Shown here: one piece after another, positions 45,501 through 53,819 of the stretch
Position numbering within the stretch: the stretch's first letter is position 1
Layout: each line of letters starts with the position of its first letter
DNA from: Effrenium voratum
Lineage: Eukaryota > Sar > Dinophyceae > Suessiales > Symbiodiniaceae
Length of the DNA: 64,000 nucleotides
Direction of reading: 5' to 3'
NCBI GenBank assembly: GCA_963377175.1
Contig: CAUJNA010001227.1
Span: forward strand, 7,501 to 71,500
Made by a program: the position numbers and the translations under genes
The notes under the pieces: generated by a model
Seen by the model: the letters and a program-made list of their open reading frames with translations, nothing else
Databases searched by the model: none
Told to the model about the DNA's origin: nothing

Positions 45501-46511
45501 GCCGTGATCCGGAACAAGGCAATCACTCAAGAGCGGGTTACCGCGGAGGAGTGGAGGAAGGCGAACGAGACTAGCCACATTGTGTTCCCTAATCGCGATA
45601 GCGAGTGGAGTGCGGTGTTGGAGCGAGCCGTGCATAACGATTACATGTACGGGGCGTTGGATGCTTCCCGAGCTGCTGGGAGGATCGAGCAGGAGTACAT
45701 CAATCCTCGAGATCGGAAGTCTACGCCGTGGGGTGATCAACAATGGAACATGAAGAAGGTGGCGTCCGAGGCTGCCCACATCCCGTTAGGGATGAGGCAG
45801 GACATTCAGGCGAAGTACCATCATGGACGAGCACCTCCGGGGGACTGGGCAGATATGCCCGATCGGGATGATTACATGGTTCGTGGTGTCGCTAGTGACC
45901 CGAACCGCAGGGCGTATGATTGTCTCCGAGCGCCGGGAGTGAGGGCTACCTTGCTGAACGCGCAGACGGGTCAATGCATTCCTTTGGATGATCCGACTTG
46001 GGTGCCGGAGATTGCGTCATCACACCTGCTGGTAGGGACGATCACCACGATCGCATCGCATGTGGACTGCGCCCTTGGGCGTGCATGGCGTATGCCAATG
46101 TTCCACCCTCAGCTGATGGCGGCAACGGCGATGCTGGAGAAGTTGCAGAAGTACTTCAGCGCGCTGAACGAAGCGGTGTTAGGCAAGCGGTTGGGGACTG
46201 CGCCTTTCAGCATGATTGCCGGTCACCTTGCTCCGGAGTTGCGGACTATCCCGACGAGGGAGCAGATGTCCGATACGCTGGCGCAATCAGCGGCTGAGAT
46301 CATGCTGTCTCATGTGTCGGCATTGTCACATTCAGGGTCTGCTTCCGATAGGAAGGAGATCCTCGGTAGGGATGGGCTCCCGTTCGGGAAATCATGGTTC
46401 GAAGATGACCCAGAAGGGGCCACTTGGCCTGGACACCATATGGCTGGGGGTGTCGCTGTCCCGCTGAAGCCGAAGACGAAGATCGTGGGGAAAGCGACCG
46501 CATGTGGATGA
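42534..46511 (+). CDS. Third polyprotein, large central piece (1,325 residues)
   Basis: The N-terminal 700 residues look globular. A segment near residues 70-125 (VLIHGTSQSSLWSILGGMQV, then GVWTSLKAVEALGYS) loosely recalls an ADP-ribosyltransferase H-G-T / G-x-Y-x-S pattern, but other catalytic residues are not evident. Residues about 690-960 are acidic, Pro/Ser-rich and probably disordered. The last part (about 980-1320) is again globular (FIVQHILAREAGEPFIYAVI). Length and position after Pol would suit an env-like or accessory polyprotein. No transmembrane helix is obvious. Function unknown. Confidence 0.6.
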   Translation: MRGYLHAMGHMSGVVTSLHDAIDWDHRQVLRISPKNPASATDVEIGPDDGWAFFDLAINFRGQTDTEKVLIHGTSQSSLWSILGGMQVTASTASDEAVGVWTSLKAVEALGYSTLSHYGQNTWARVAICIAQPDESENLFSDNPHLKGVKRGAQRVFPNARLGICGICVKLEKPAADSQFVELCNSGGDSTLQYYNPFVEWNPHAPSVVWAMHKFFPENYMGPIGLSVEEENMRAAPGTPQAAEAEGGALYARIVPKSNMLEAIRGETFEITFTKGYLTEVKDEAKAVGRGALFPRELECFEQARKVMRLIRSGKVVPPTVELPRGGYSRVAVDSAQMERQWDAWAAAVLADVMLSIYPSIVLHEMSRYQDKMVILLRCLAASGTGAAVRIAAALAAGYGPPVFKEESAAPDATVFYLLDQTFNTASTKNKKGMDPATLAEDILKCRTKNDRLRGSPDNRPFKNYEVHYVTSTRDNEETSLRMMIDKAYELMDKRTEDCLQKYNNADAAKYDLYVFGLRGSYLFRWERNAWKARSDAATMWSRDVESLIALNNKVKVMVCGPGRSLGREGDQGVHTQKEIQFKMGDLRANLIPVVSSDAVSWGSEVDSYGRNRPVQRAWIVVPAYLAAVPDFFSLTRTTWPGSVTLYIRDHILKSLKEGTSSKMGDGGSMSESEDVDMTGAGQGGPPIGVSPGGQSSDAGQRAGGQTAAPKAPPKTLVTKEMLASVRPKSPPNPPRSPRVSSPQVTATEVGNRWSLSLRTPAATIEEENTGGSTEVDDLLPDREGINLPTDTFNDGEGPTEAEVLEFTGDVEMEPEKEAEVPAVGEEETPDREAEIPQATAATTEPSVESSATRRAASPVREERRARDPAGTQKTEEATGPVGPGVPVSYAPKYTDDDGDLRDTAATPKAASPQESRGGIHNYANTPYPEHPGEAPELKSAEVRHHREHSSYLSTRGSRTSARSAESRSNRRFIVQHILAREAGEPFIYAVIRNKAITQERVTAEEWRKANETSHIVFPNRDSEWSAVLERAVHNDYMYGALDASRAAGRIEQEYINPRDRKSTPWGDQQWNMKKVASEAAHIPLGMRQDIQAKYHHGRAPPGDWADMPDRDDYMVRGVASDPNRRAYDCLRAPGVRATLLNAQTGQCIPLDDPTWVPEIASSHLLVGTITTIASHVDCALGRAWRMPMFHPQLMAATAMLEKLQKYFSALNEAVLGKRLGTAPFSMIAGHLAPELRTIPTREQMSDTLAQSAAEIMLSHVSALSHSGSASDRKEILGRDGLPFGKSWFEDDPEGATWPGHHMAGGVAVPLKPKTKIVGKATACG

Positions 46512-46983
46512 CGAGGGTGATGTGGACCCTGGGGCGAGCTCTTCGGGGCAACCGAGGACCGAGCCGGCCCCCGATAGGGGCGTCGGGTCAGGAAGGGATG
46601 ATGATGTGACTCTTCCTGACATTGGGAAACTGTCCGTGACGGAGAAGAAAAAGGACGACATGGATGTGGACCAGGAAGGCTCCAAGAAGGATTCCACCGG
46701 GACGAGGGAGCCCACGCCTCGGGGTACTGAGGCTGGGAAGGCAGACCCGAGTGAGATCACCAACTTCAAAGGGGCTACCTTCGAGGAGTACCGGAAGACT
46801 GCTCCTGACTATGAGTACAGCGGAGAGGGAGATGATCGAAGGATCCTTCCCAAGAACACTCCGATAGACATGGAGAAGTCGTTGCCAGCCGAGGTAGCGC
46901 TCTTGATTCCGAGAGCAGTGGCCACGCAGAAGGAGGCTGAGGAAGCCGAGAGGCGCGATGGAGGCCATCCGCGGGGACTATAG
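46504..46983 (+). CDS. Third polyprotein, acidic linker piece
   Basis: A 159-residue frame without its own ATG (begins GTG in the overlap). It is acidic and disordered at first (DDEGDVDPGASSSG), then TFEEYRKTAPDYEYSGEGDD. It overlaps the ends of both neighbouring pieces, as expected if one protein has been split by small frameshifts. Confidence 0.45.
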   Translation: MDDEGDVDPGASSSGQPRTEPAPDRGVGSGRDDDVTLPDIGKLSVTEKKKDDMDVDQEGSKKDSTGTREPTPRGTEAGKADPSEITNFKGATFEEYRKTAPDYEYSGEGDDRRILPKNTPIDMEKSLPAEVALLIPRAVATQKEAEEAERRDGGHPRGL

Positions 46984-47353
46984 GCTTCCGGACGTGGGTC
47001 AGGAAGACAGGGAGAAGGTTGACCCTCACACCGTGACGGATGAAGACTTGGCTGCGTCGATAGACGCGTTGACTAGGAGGTTGAGCAACATGCCTGAATG
47101 GTCGGGCAATCTGGTCGACCCTGCGAAGTCTGCTGAGCTGGTCGCGGCGAGATGGGGCGGAAAGGCGAGTTATGACAAGCCTGAGGCTCCTCTGACTGAG
47201 GCTGGGATGAAGAGTGCGTCATTGGAGGATCGAGCCTATGCCCTGTCGCAGCTGAACGAGATGGTGAACTTTCACAAGAAACGCCTATGCTCTGGGCGAG
47301 GGGCGCCCATGGTGAGTGCAGCTGCCGCCAGTGGACCATTAATTTGCTCCTGA
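46958..47353 (+). CDS. Third polyprotein, fourth piece
   Basis: A 131-residue frame reading EAIRGDYRLPDVGQEDREKV, then helical ASLEDRAYALSQLNEMVNFH. It stops at 47353 in a frame different from the next piece, where FAPDQLDDSRKFRPSEAASK leads straight into the last large frame. The break is in TTAATTT (47339-47345). Confidence 0.45.
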   Translation: MEAIRGDYRLPDVGQEDREKVDPHTVTDEDLAASIDALTRRLSNMPEWSGNLVDPAKSAELVAARWGGKASYDKPEAPLTEAGMKSASLEDRAYALSQLNEMVNFHKKRLCSGRGAPMVSAAAASGPLICS

Positions 47354-50300
47354 TCAGCTGGATGATAGCAGGAAATTCAGACCGAGTGAGGCGGCGAGCA
47401 AGATGACCTACAATCTTGTGGTCCTGGATGGAAGGAAGGATTATCTTGCCGATAGGCGGGAAATCAATCCTGAGTTAAGGGGTACTGGGGTTATCCCTGA
47501 TGAGGCCGTTACATGCCAGATTGTGGTTCCCTCGAAGACAAGGTTGGGCGAATACCTCCCGAACTACGAGGAGACCGCGGGCACCGTTGCAGGGCGGGAG
47601 GCAGCTAAGGAGTTGATGAGACTGTTCTCGTGCGACTTTGAGGGTCTGGTCATCAACTCGAAGAGAGTCTCGGAGTTATTCGAGGAACGTGTGTTGAAGG
47701 AAACCGGGCGTGAGGCTGGAAACTGGGTGAATAGTGACCAGGCCATCTGGTTCCTGAGGGAGATCTCGGGCATGGAGAACGCCGAGATGTCGTGGAAGTT
47801 CTTCATTCCGACGATCAAAGCTTTCCCGATAGGGCAAGTTGAGGCAATGCTCATGGTCATGTACGATGGGAATGGTGTCCTCCTCAAGGAGAGCACTAGG
47901 TTAGTGGCCGTTAGGCACACGCGAATCGGACGCGACATGAGCTACAGTGCCGTTAGGCAAAGGTACACTCAAGAGGATGCACCTGGTGGATCTCTGATGT
48001 ACGAGATGCATTGGAATGAGCTCCCCATGGTGGGGTACGTCGTCATGAAGTTCTCGGACTTTAGGAAGGCGGTTCAGCTCCAAAGGGTGAGGCGAAACGG
48101 AAAGGCCATGATCGAGATATTGATCACGAGGCCCGATGTGTACGAGACCATTGGAGATGGAAGGCAGGATGAGGGCCTGATCCCACTTGTGGGAACCATG
48201 GCGCCGAATGCCGAGGTATCGCCTTCGTGGTACGTCAGGGACAGGCTGCGGAACTACTCGGGTAGGTACGTGGTGGTGATGGTGGACCTTCGGGTGCACT
48301 GGTCCTTGGTTGGACCCGTGTTTTTGACGAGGAGGAAGACCCTTGCGGTTCGGAACGAGATCCACATGGGAGCTTGGAAGGCAGCATACATGTACGATGA
48401 TTACACGATAGTGTACCATCGGGTATGGGATTATGGTGACTTCACCCCCGTTAGGGGAGAGCACAGGCGATCGCGTGAGGAGGTCAGGTTGAATGTGACC
48501 ACCACGTTCTGTTTGAGGTGCGCGGAGATGACGCCAAATGGGATGCATTTGTGTCCTGGGTGTGCACTCCCGGTCTTCTACCCGAACTTTATCCCCAACG
48601 CGGAAGAAAGGGACTTCGAGAGGTGCCGCATCGTCCCGGAGTGGGTGAGGACCATGGGACAGTTCAAGCCCAAGAGGATTCCCTCCGAAGTGGTCGGAGT
48701 CATCAAGAGGAACTTGATTTCCTATTCCATGGCATCCGACCTGAGGATGACGGTGCAGAGCGGCATCAGACTGCCCCCTTATCTTGGTGAGGACAGGGGA
48801 GGAGTCGACACGGCGTGGGATGAGCTGGCGAAGGTGCTCTTCCAATTCTCCTATGTGTCGGGGATTTCGGCCTCGGATGCGTTCGTGGAGAAGTGGGTGG
48901 CGAAGCACCTGATATTGACCAACCAAGTCGATAGATTTGAGTCGGTCACAGAGTACTTCCGAGCTAACCCAAGGCATGCTGCTCAATGGGGTAGGCGTAT
49001 GACAACTTCCGTTAGGAAGTTCGCTCGCCATGACACGTACTTGTCCTTCTATATCCCGATGGCATACGTGATTGGCTCCGCGGCGGGTCATCTGACTCCA
49101 CTGTATCCGACCCATCGGAAGGACGTGGACATCCTGGAAAGTCATGCATTGATATCGCAGCTTAGGCAGTACATGGTATCGGAAACAGGGTACGATGAGA
49201 AGAAGAGGTTGAAGGAGGCGATAGCCAAGGTGCAGAAGGCGATCAGTGCCGGACAGTCGGAGCCTCCCGCCCCCTTCCGCGACCCATTCGTCTACGTTAG
49301 TGACGAAAGGGTGAGGACGGTTCTTGATGGTCGTCAGCCCGAGCCATTGGACGTGAACGTCGAGGGGCTTCAATCGGTGCATCATGCTGCGCCGGGTCCT
49401 GGTCCCAAGCAGGAGCCGATCACCAAGGGCGGAAAAGGAAAAGGAAAGAAGGGAGAAAAGGGCGGTAAGGGCGGTAGTCCTTCCGGCCCACCACCGAAAT
49501 CAGGTGAAGTGCCAGGTAAAGGATCTGGTAAGGGCGGTAGCCCATCTGTCCCAAAGGCAAAAGCAAAGGATGATGCTGGACCAGCTCCGATGGAGGTTGA
49601 TGCAGCAGCGGCTCAGCCGAAGAAGACTTGGGTCGCGATAGCGGTTGAGGGAGCCCGGCCGAGTGCGAAGGCTAAAACGGTCCCGGTTCCAAAGGCCGAG
49701 CCAAAAGGGAAGGTCGCTTCAGTGTCGGAGGCGAAGAGTGCTCCGGCTCCGAAGGCTGAGGCTAAGGAGACGAAGCAGGCCGAACCGAGGGTTGAGGTCA
49801 AAAGGGAAAAGGGAGGCGGAGACGACGCTCCTGGCGGTAGTCGGGGGTCGGCTGAAGGGCAGAAGAGAGAAAGGAAGTCCCGTTGGGATCCCGATGAGAC
49901 TGTGAAGGAGTCGACAAAGCGGGAGGCATCAACAAGGCCTGATGACGTCGACAGCAGACCAGGTGCGGCAGCGAGAGAAGCTAGTGGGGATGATCTTCAC
50001 TCCGCGCTCGGCAGATCTTCGGCAAAGGACGCGGTAGCGCCTTTGACGGCCTCCAAGGCAATGGCAAAGAAGCCTGAAGGCGGTGAGATCAGGTTGCAGT
50101 CGGCTGAGCGAACTGCGGCGAGCCCGGTGGAGGGTCACTTTCTGGTGCTGCCTGGGAGTTCGGTGGTGGACGCTCTCTTGGCAGTCTCCACCAACAGGGT
50201 GCTGAACAAGCAAGTCAGGGATTTCATTAGAAATGGTGAGGACGCGTCAGCACTGGAGGCTCTCAACCAGATCGTGACGAATTCTCGCTCTGCGAGAAGA

Positions 50301-50576
50301 CGTAGGGAATCGGATGTCTCCCGCACTCCTTCTCGGAGGTCCGTTAGGACCGTGGACACCAGGGATTCCAGAGAATCGAGAAGGCGCAGATACCGTCCGC
50401 GGCGCGAGGATGATCGCGACCGGAGGAGGGACGATGCTCGTGATCGTCGTGATGAAGATTCACTAGATCGGGAGCGAGATCGAAGGCGAGATGATCGCAG
50501 GAGATCCGAAAGGGATCGTGACAGAGACCGCGCGCGGGGCGGACGTGACCGGAGGAGACGTGATGATAGCCGATAG
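47343..50576 (+). CDS. Third polyprotein, C-terminal piece with zinc knuckle and RS/RD-rich tail
   Basis: About 1,077 residues (first ATG at 47403). The N-terminal 600 residues look globular (VLDGRKDYLADRREINPE...). A zinc site CLRCAEMTPNGMHLCPGC lies near residue 390. Residues 640-900 are Lys/Gly/Pro/Ala-rich and disordered (KGGKGKGKKGEKGGKGG). After a short folded segment (PGSSVVDALLAVSTNRVLNK) the last 100 residues are an Arg/Asp/Ser/Glu-rich tail (RERDRRRDDRRRSERDRDRD) like those of RNA-processing factors. It ends in TAG inside a GATA micro-hairpin. RNA binding is plausible; the true function is unknown. Confidence 0.6.
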   Translation, partial: FAPDQLDDSRKFRPSEAASKMTYNLVVLDGRKDYLADRREINPELRGTGVIPDEAVTCQIVVPSKTRLGEYLPNYEETAGTVAGREAAKELMRLFSCDFEGLVINSKRVSELFEERVLKETGREAGNWVNSDQAIWFLREISGMENAEMSWKFFIPTIKAFPIGQVEAMLMVMYDGNGVLLKESTRLVAVRHTRIGRDMSYSAVRQRYTQEDAPGGSLMYEMHWNELPMVGYVVMKFSDFRKAVQLQRVRRNGKAMIEILITRPDVYETIGDGRQDEGLIPLVGTMAPNAEVSPSWYVRDRLRNYSGRYVVVMVDLRVHWSLVGPVFLTRRKTLAVRNEIHMGAWKAAYMYDDYTIVYHRVWDYGDFTPVRGEHRRSREEVRLNVTTTFCLRCAEMTPNGMHLCPGCALPVFYPNFIPNAEERDFERCRIVPEWVRTMGQFKPKRIPSEVVGVIKRNLISYSMASDLRMTVQSGIRLPPYLGEDRGGVDTAWDELAKVLFQFSYVSGISASDAFVEKWVAKHLILTNQVDRFESVTEYFRANPRHAAQWGRRMTTSVRKFARHDTYLSFYIPMAYVIGSAAGHLTPLYPTHRKDVDILESHALISQLRQYMVSETGYDEKKRLKEAIAKVQKAISAGQSEPPAPFRDPFVYVSDERVRTVLDGRQPEPLDVNVEGLQSVHHAAPGPGPKQEPITKGGKGKGKKGEKGGKGGSPSGPPPKSGEVPGKGSGKGGSPSVPKAKAKDDAGPAPMEVDAAAAQPKKTWVAIAVEGARPSAKAKTVPVPKAEPKGKVASVSEAKSAPAPKAEAKETKQAEPRVEVKREKGGGDDAPGGSRGSAEGQKRERKSRWDPDETVKESTKREASTRPDDVDSRPGAAAREASGDDLHSALGRSSAKDAVAPLTASKAMAKKPEGGEIRLQSAERTAASPVEGHFLVLPGSSVVDALLAVSTNRVLNKQVRDFIRNGEDASALEALNQIVTNSRSARRRRESDVSRTPSRRSVRTVDTRDSRESRRRRYRPRREDDRDRRRDDARDRRDEDSLDRERDRRRDDRRRSERDRDRDRARGGRDRRRRDDSR

Positions 50577-51161
50577 GCTGAGTCACGAGGATTGCGGCCG
50601 GTAGGCTTGCGTCCATTCTCCAATGGTCGGCGCGGTGCGGAGGTGGTGATGTTCCTCCCGGACCGCTGAGGCGCGGAGGTCATGTCTCTCCCGTACCGCT
50701 GCTGGGCTGCTGGTCGTGTTCATCAGGAAGCAGTGTGAGTGAGGGGGAGAGCAAACTGATGGGGGGTTACTCCCGGGTTTGCGGAATTCAAGCATTTTTC
50801 AGGTACGCATGGTCAGGAGTACCTCTTGCCGTTAGGCGAGGGTGCTAAATGGACATACGTTATCTTCTTTATTTCATGGCTTCTGATAAGAATTAAACTT
50901 CTTGCATTGTTGATGCAAACAGTTGTGACCTAGTGTCGTCACGTGGACTTTTCCACAAGGTATGTTGGACAGCGTTACCCCGATTAATTCGGGGTGGTGG
51001 CGGGAATTTAATGCCCGGGATGTCGCGCAACTGCCTTTGTGGGTTTGCTCCACCGCTGACGGCGGTAGTGTCCAGCTGTTTGCGGACGCATGCGAGCAGT
51101 TAAATCCTATCAGTAAATGGCACGCTCCACCCGTCATATGACGGGCTCCTCGTGAGGGGGG
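50577..51161. other. 3' untranslated part of the copia element
   Basis: No coding frame I can support. Two more CGGTAG/CGTTAG micro-hairpins occur (about 50590-50602 and 50822-50841), and a polypurine tract lies at its end. Confidence 0.6.
51154..51161 (+). other. Polypurine tract
   Basis: GAGGGGGG directly before the TGTGATT start of the 3' LTR, in the correct position and orientation to prime plus-strand synthesis. Confidence 0.7.
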
Positions 51162-51541
51162 TGTGATTAGCCATGGTTCATTTCATCATCAGGGATGTCG
51201 CGGTAGTGACTGACCTGTGATGTTTGGCTCAAGTTTGCGGGTCCGTCGCGCCTCGGATGAGCGTCGCCGGGTCCCCGCGTCGATCACCTTCGTGTCGGTG
51301 GAGAAAGAGACATCGGCCCGGGGCAGATTGGTGGGGTCCGCCCGTGCGGTTCATCGTCGATCAAGGTTGCGGGTACTTGTTTACTTGTTTTGGTTTTTCC
51401 CTTTTGGTTGTTGTTCTCTGGTGTGTGGGAAACCCTGATCTTTGGGACCGGGGATTGGTTTGCTTTTGGGGAACCTTTCTTTTGTGGCTTGTTTACCCCA
51501 ACTTACCCATTGCCTGGGCACAGGCTCGTGCCCGAATCACA
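51162..51541 (+). repeat. 3' LTR
   Basis: 380 bp, the same length as the 5' LTR with two substitutions, both within its first 35 bases. It is followed at once by CATAC. Confidence 0.95.
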
Positions 51542-51546
51542 CATAC
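51542..51546. repeat. Target site duplication, right copy (CATAC)
   Basis: Matches 27611-27615 exactly. Confidence 0.9.
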
Positions 51547-52523
51547 GTATATACTAAATCAGTGGGGTTGTAGAGGGGAGGCCATGGGTTGAGAGGAAGC
51601 CCAGCTGGCGCTCTTATGTACATAACCCAATCAGTGGTGAGGGGTTGTAGCCTGCTTAACCCCCCTGCAAAGACAAGACTGGGGTTTGACGTATATACTA
51701 ATCCAATCAGTGGTGAGGGGTTGTTAGGAGGGTGAAGATCCCTTGCCAAAACCCATGCCTTTTGGCGGCTTGTAGGTGGGGTATCCCCGCAACGCTTCAA
51801 GGGAGAAATGACAAAAGTAGTGGGTTTTGCTTTGGTGTTTCTTCGTGGGGTAGCAAGATGCCTTCAGAAAGGCAACCCCTAACTAGGACACCGGGCAAAC
51901 TCCACACCAGGCACCAGTTGGTGGTTTGGTTCTAGTCCAAGCCAACTGGTGCGAAACGGATTTTGTCCATCCACTGTATGAATCAATCATGAAGCAACTG
52001 GGTCCCCCATTTGAAGGTTACCTGTTGGGGAAAAGGGGTGGTGGTGACAGGGGCCAGAAACTGGTGGATGCAATGGCGCGTGGCCACTTAGGTGGTCCGA
52101 ATGTTGCATTGATTTTTGTAAGGGTTTCCCTTTAACCAACGGTGAACAGGGTACCCTGAAACACCAGGCACCCATTTGGAGGTGGTACTTAAGCAGCTGA
52201 GGGAAGCTTTCCGGCCCGGCGCGTGCGCGTTGTGGAGTTGGTACCCTTTATACTTTGGTTTAGAGGGACACCACCATGTTTGAGGTCTCCCTATGTTGAT
52301 CCGCGTCATGTGGGTTCCCTTTAAAGTCCATCCTCAACTTCTTGAACGGTGGTTGGGTCTTTGGTCTCCAGGACCCATGAAATGGTGGGTCTCCTTGCAA
52401 CACCAAACTCAAACGCACGGCAACCTTGGAACCTGGTTTTCCCTTCTTCGTCAAGGTTCTCTGGGGTGAGAAAGGGCGTTTGTTCCCAGGTAGCCTGTGG
52501 TTAAAACGTAAGCTCTCCGCGAG
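51547..52523. other. Remainder of host intron 4 with local repeats
   Basis: No gene recognised. A unit containing ATCAGTGGTGAGGGGTTGT occurs about three times at 51553-51725, twice next to GTATATACTAA. The remainder is unremarkable. Confidence 0.6.
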
Positions 52524-52585
52524 GCGAGCGGCAGCTCGGCCCTGGCGGAGCAGCTGCGGGTGGCCAAGGGCCTGGGCGCCTCCAG
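52524..52585 (+). CDS. Host GTPase exon 5
   Basis: Acceptor gcgag|GC. Encodes ASGSSALAEQLRVAKGLGAS, aligning with the helix before G4 (QTREHxLLAxxLGV in the family). Donor is TCCAG|GC; joined to exon 6 it gives SRLVVAITKM in frame. Confidence 0.85.
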
Positions 52586-53332
52586 GCGCGGGAGTTTTGG
52601 GGGGGACCGGTCCCTGGGGGTTTGAAGCGTCCGGTTCCGGGGGAGGGGTCTGCCTCAGTGTTTGTCTTCTTCTTTTTGTTTGGATTGGGATCAGCAAGCA
52701 CAAGAGTGTCCCTCCAGGTCTGTTGGTCAGGGGAGCAAGTGCTTAGGAAGTGCTAGTTAGACTTCACAGGAAGGGGTCCGGGCTTCCAGAAAGAGCGCTT
52801 GGGGAGTGGTGGGGGGGAGGGTCCGAAAGTGAGAAACTCATTTTAGTAATCCTTCAGCCCTTGATATCATCCTTGTTTCTCAAATAATATGTCCGTGGTT
52901 TTGCATGTGTTGTTTGTGTTGATTCTCGGAGATGCTGGTCACGCAATGAGTCATCATCAAAACCCGGTATTCACCAGGTCTACCCAAAACCATCGTGACG
53001 AAGCGCCGGGACTGGCCACTTACCCGGGTATTATTTTGTGGCGTTAATGCATCTGTGTCAACATCAGCAATCCTGTTCTGCCCGGTTTGTGTAGGGGAAC
53101 CGCAAGGACTGTAACAGCCTGGGATCACTGGCGAGCAAATGGGCAGAACCTTTCTACCAACATAGTTACGAAGGCTGAAAACGGCGTGTCTTTGTTGAGT
53201 GCTTTGCTGTTCAAAGACAGAAGAGACAACACCCATTCTGGGGCTTCCATTTAGAGGCAAATCCACATATCTGGGCGAATAGGACTCGGTTCTTTGGGCC
53301 CTACAAACAAATGACCTCAAGGGCCTCGGCAG
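52586..53332. other. Intron 5
   Basis: GC-AG intron with CAGGC at both ends. No gene or notable repeat. Confidence 0.6.
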
Positions 53333-53378
53333 GCTGGTGGTGGCCATCACGAAGATGGAGGATGCCCAGTGGTCACAG
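53333..53378 (+). CDS. Host GTPase exon 6 (G4 motif)
   Basis: Only 46 bp. Encodes LVVAITKMEDAQWSQ. TKME takes the place of NKxD, the guanine-specificity motif, so the Asn and Asp that read the base are both replaced. The donor is a GA dinucleotide (CACAG|GA), and the acceptor of exon 7 is CCCAG|GA. Confidence 0.85.
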
Positions 53379-53767
53379 GAGAGGCGAAGTGTCGCTTGCG
53401 GGTTCTTACTAGGGCATCACTAAGAGGTTACTCAGGGTTATGGGAAGGAACTCAGGGATTCTCTTGCAGGAAGGCACAAGGCTCATTTCCTGCTAGGTAC
53501 CAGCAAGAAACCTGAGTACTTGTTGTTCTAAAGTTGAATTATTTTGGCTTTTTGCAAGGTTGGCTAGTTTTGCCACTATCAACCATTACCTTTCGGTCGT
53601 CAGCTCCTCACATGGTTCAGGTGTAGCCTCTGTCCCCCAAAAGCGAAGTAGTAGATGCTTGGAGGGGCATAAATGGCCGGGGGGGGGGTCCGATCGCCTG
53701 CACCAAAGGGATGTTCTCGCTCTAGTTGACTTGGAGATCTCTTGGGTTGGATCTTCACCCTTCCCAG
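53379..53767. other. Intron 6 (GA-AG)
   Basis: About 390 bp, no gene. The splice boundaries share AGGA at both ends. Confidence 0.6.
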
Positions 53768-53819
53768 GACCGCTTCGATGAGGTGGTGGCCAAGCTGAGC
53801 CCTGTGCTGACAAGCGCAG
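53768..53819 (+). CDS. Host GTPase exon 7
   Basis: Encodes DRFDEVVAKLSPVLTSA, which continues WSQ of exon 6 into the family helix W-S-x-x-R-[FY]-x-E. Donor is CAG|GC. Confidence 0.85.

Larger units (their letters stand above)
27616..51541 (+). mobile_element. Giant Ty1/copia-type LTR retrotransposon, 23.9 kb
   Basis: Two 380-bp LTRs with TGTGATT...AATCACA ends and a CATAC target duplication bound the element. Internal order is Gag, protease, integrase, methyltransferase-like domain, dUTPase, reverse transcriptase, RNase H: integrase before RT marks the copia order. Unusually, a further region of about 9 kb (41676-50576) encodes another protein set. LTRs differ at two positions, so insertion was recent, yet several frames are broken by one-base shifts. 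It lies in host intron 4 in the same orientation as the gene. The sense strand carries many GATA/GTTA micro-hairpins. Confidence 0.95.

Noticed and set aside
47901..49385. 494-codon open frame on the minus strand
   Set aside because: It lies antisense to the 47343-50576 piece, has no known domain, and has the composition expected from reading the complementary strand.
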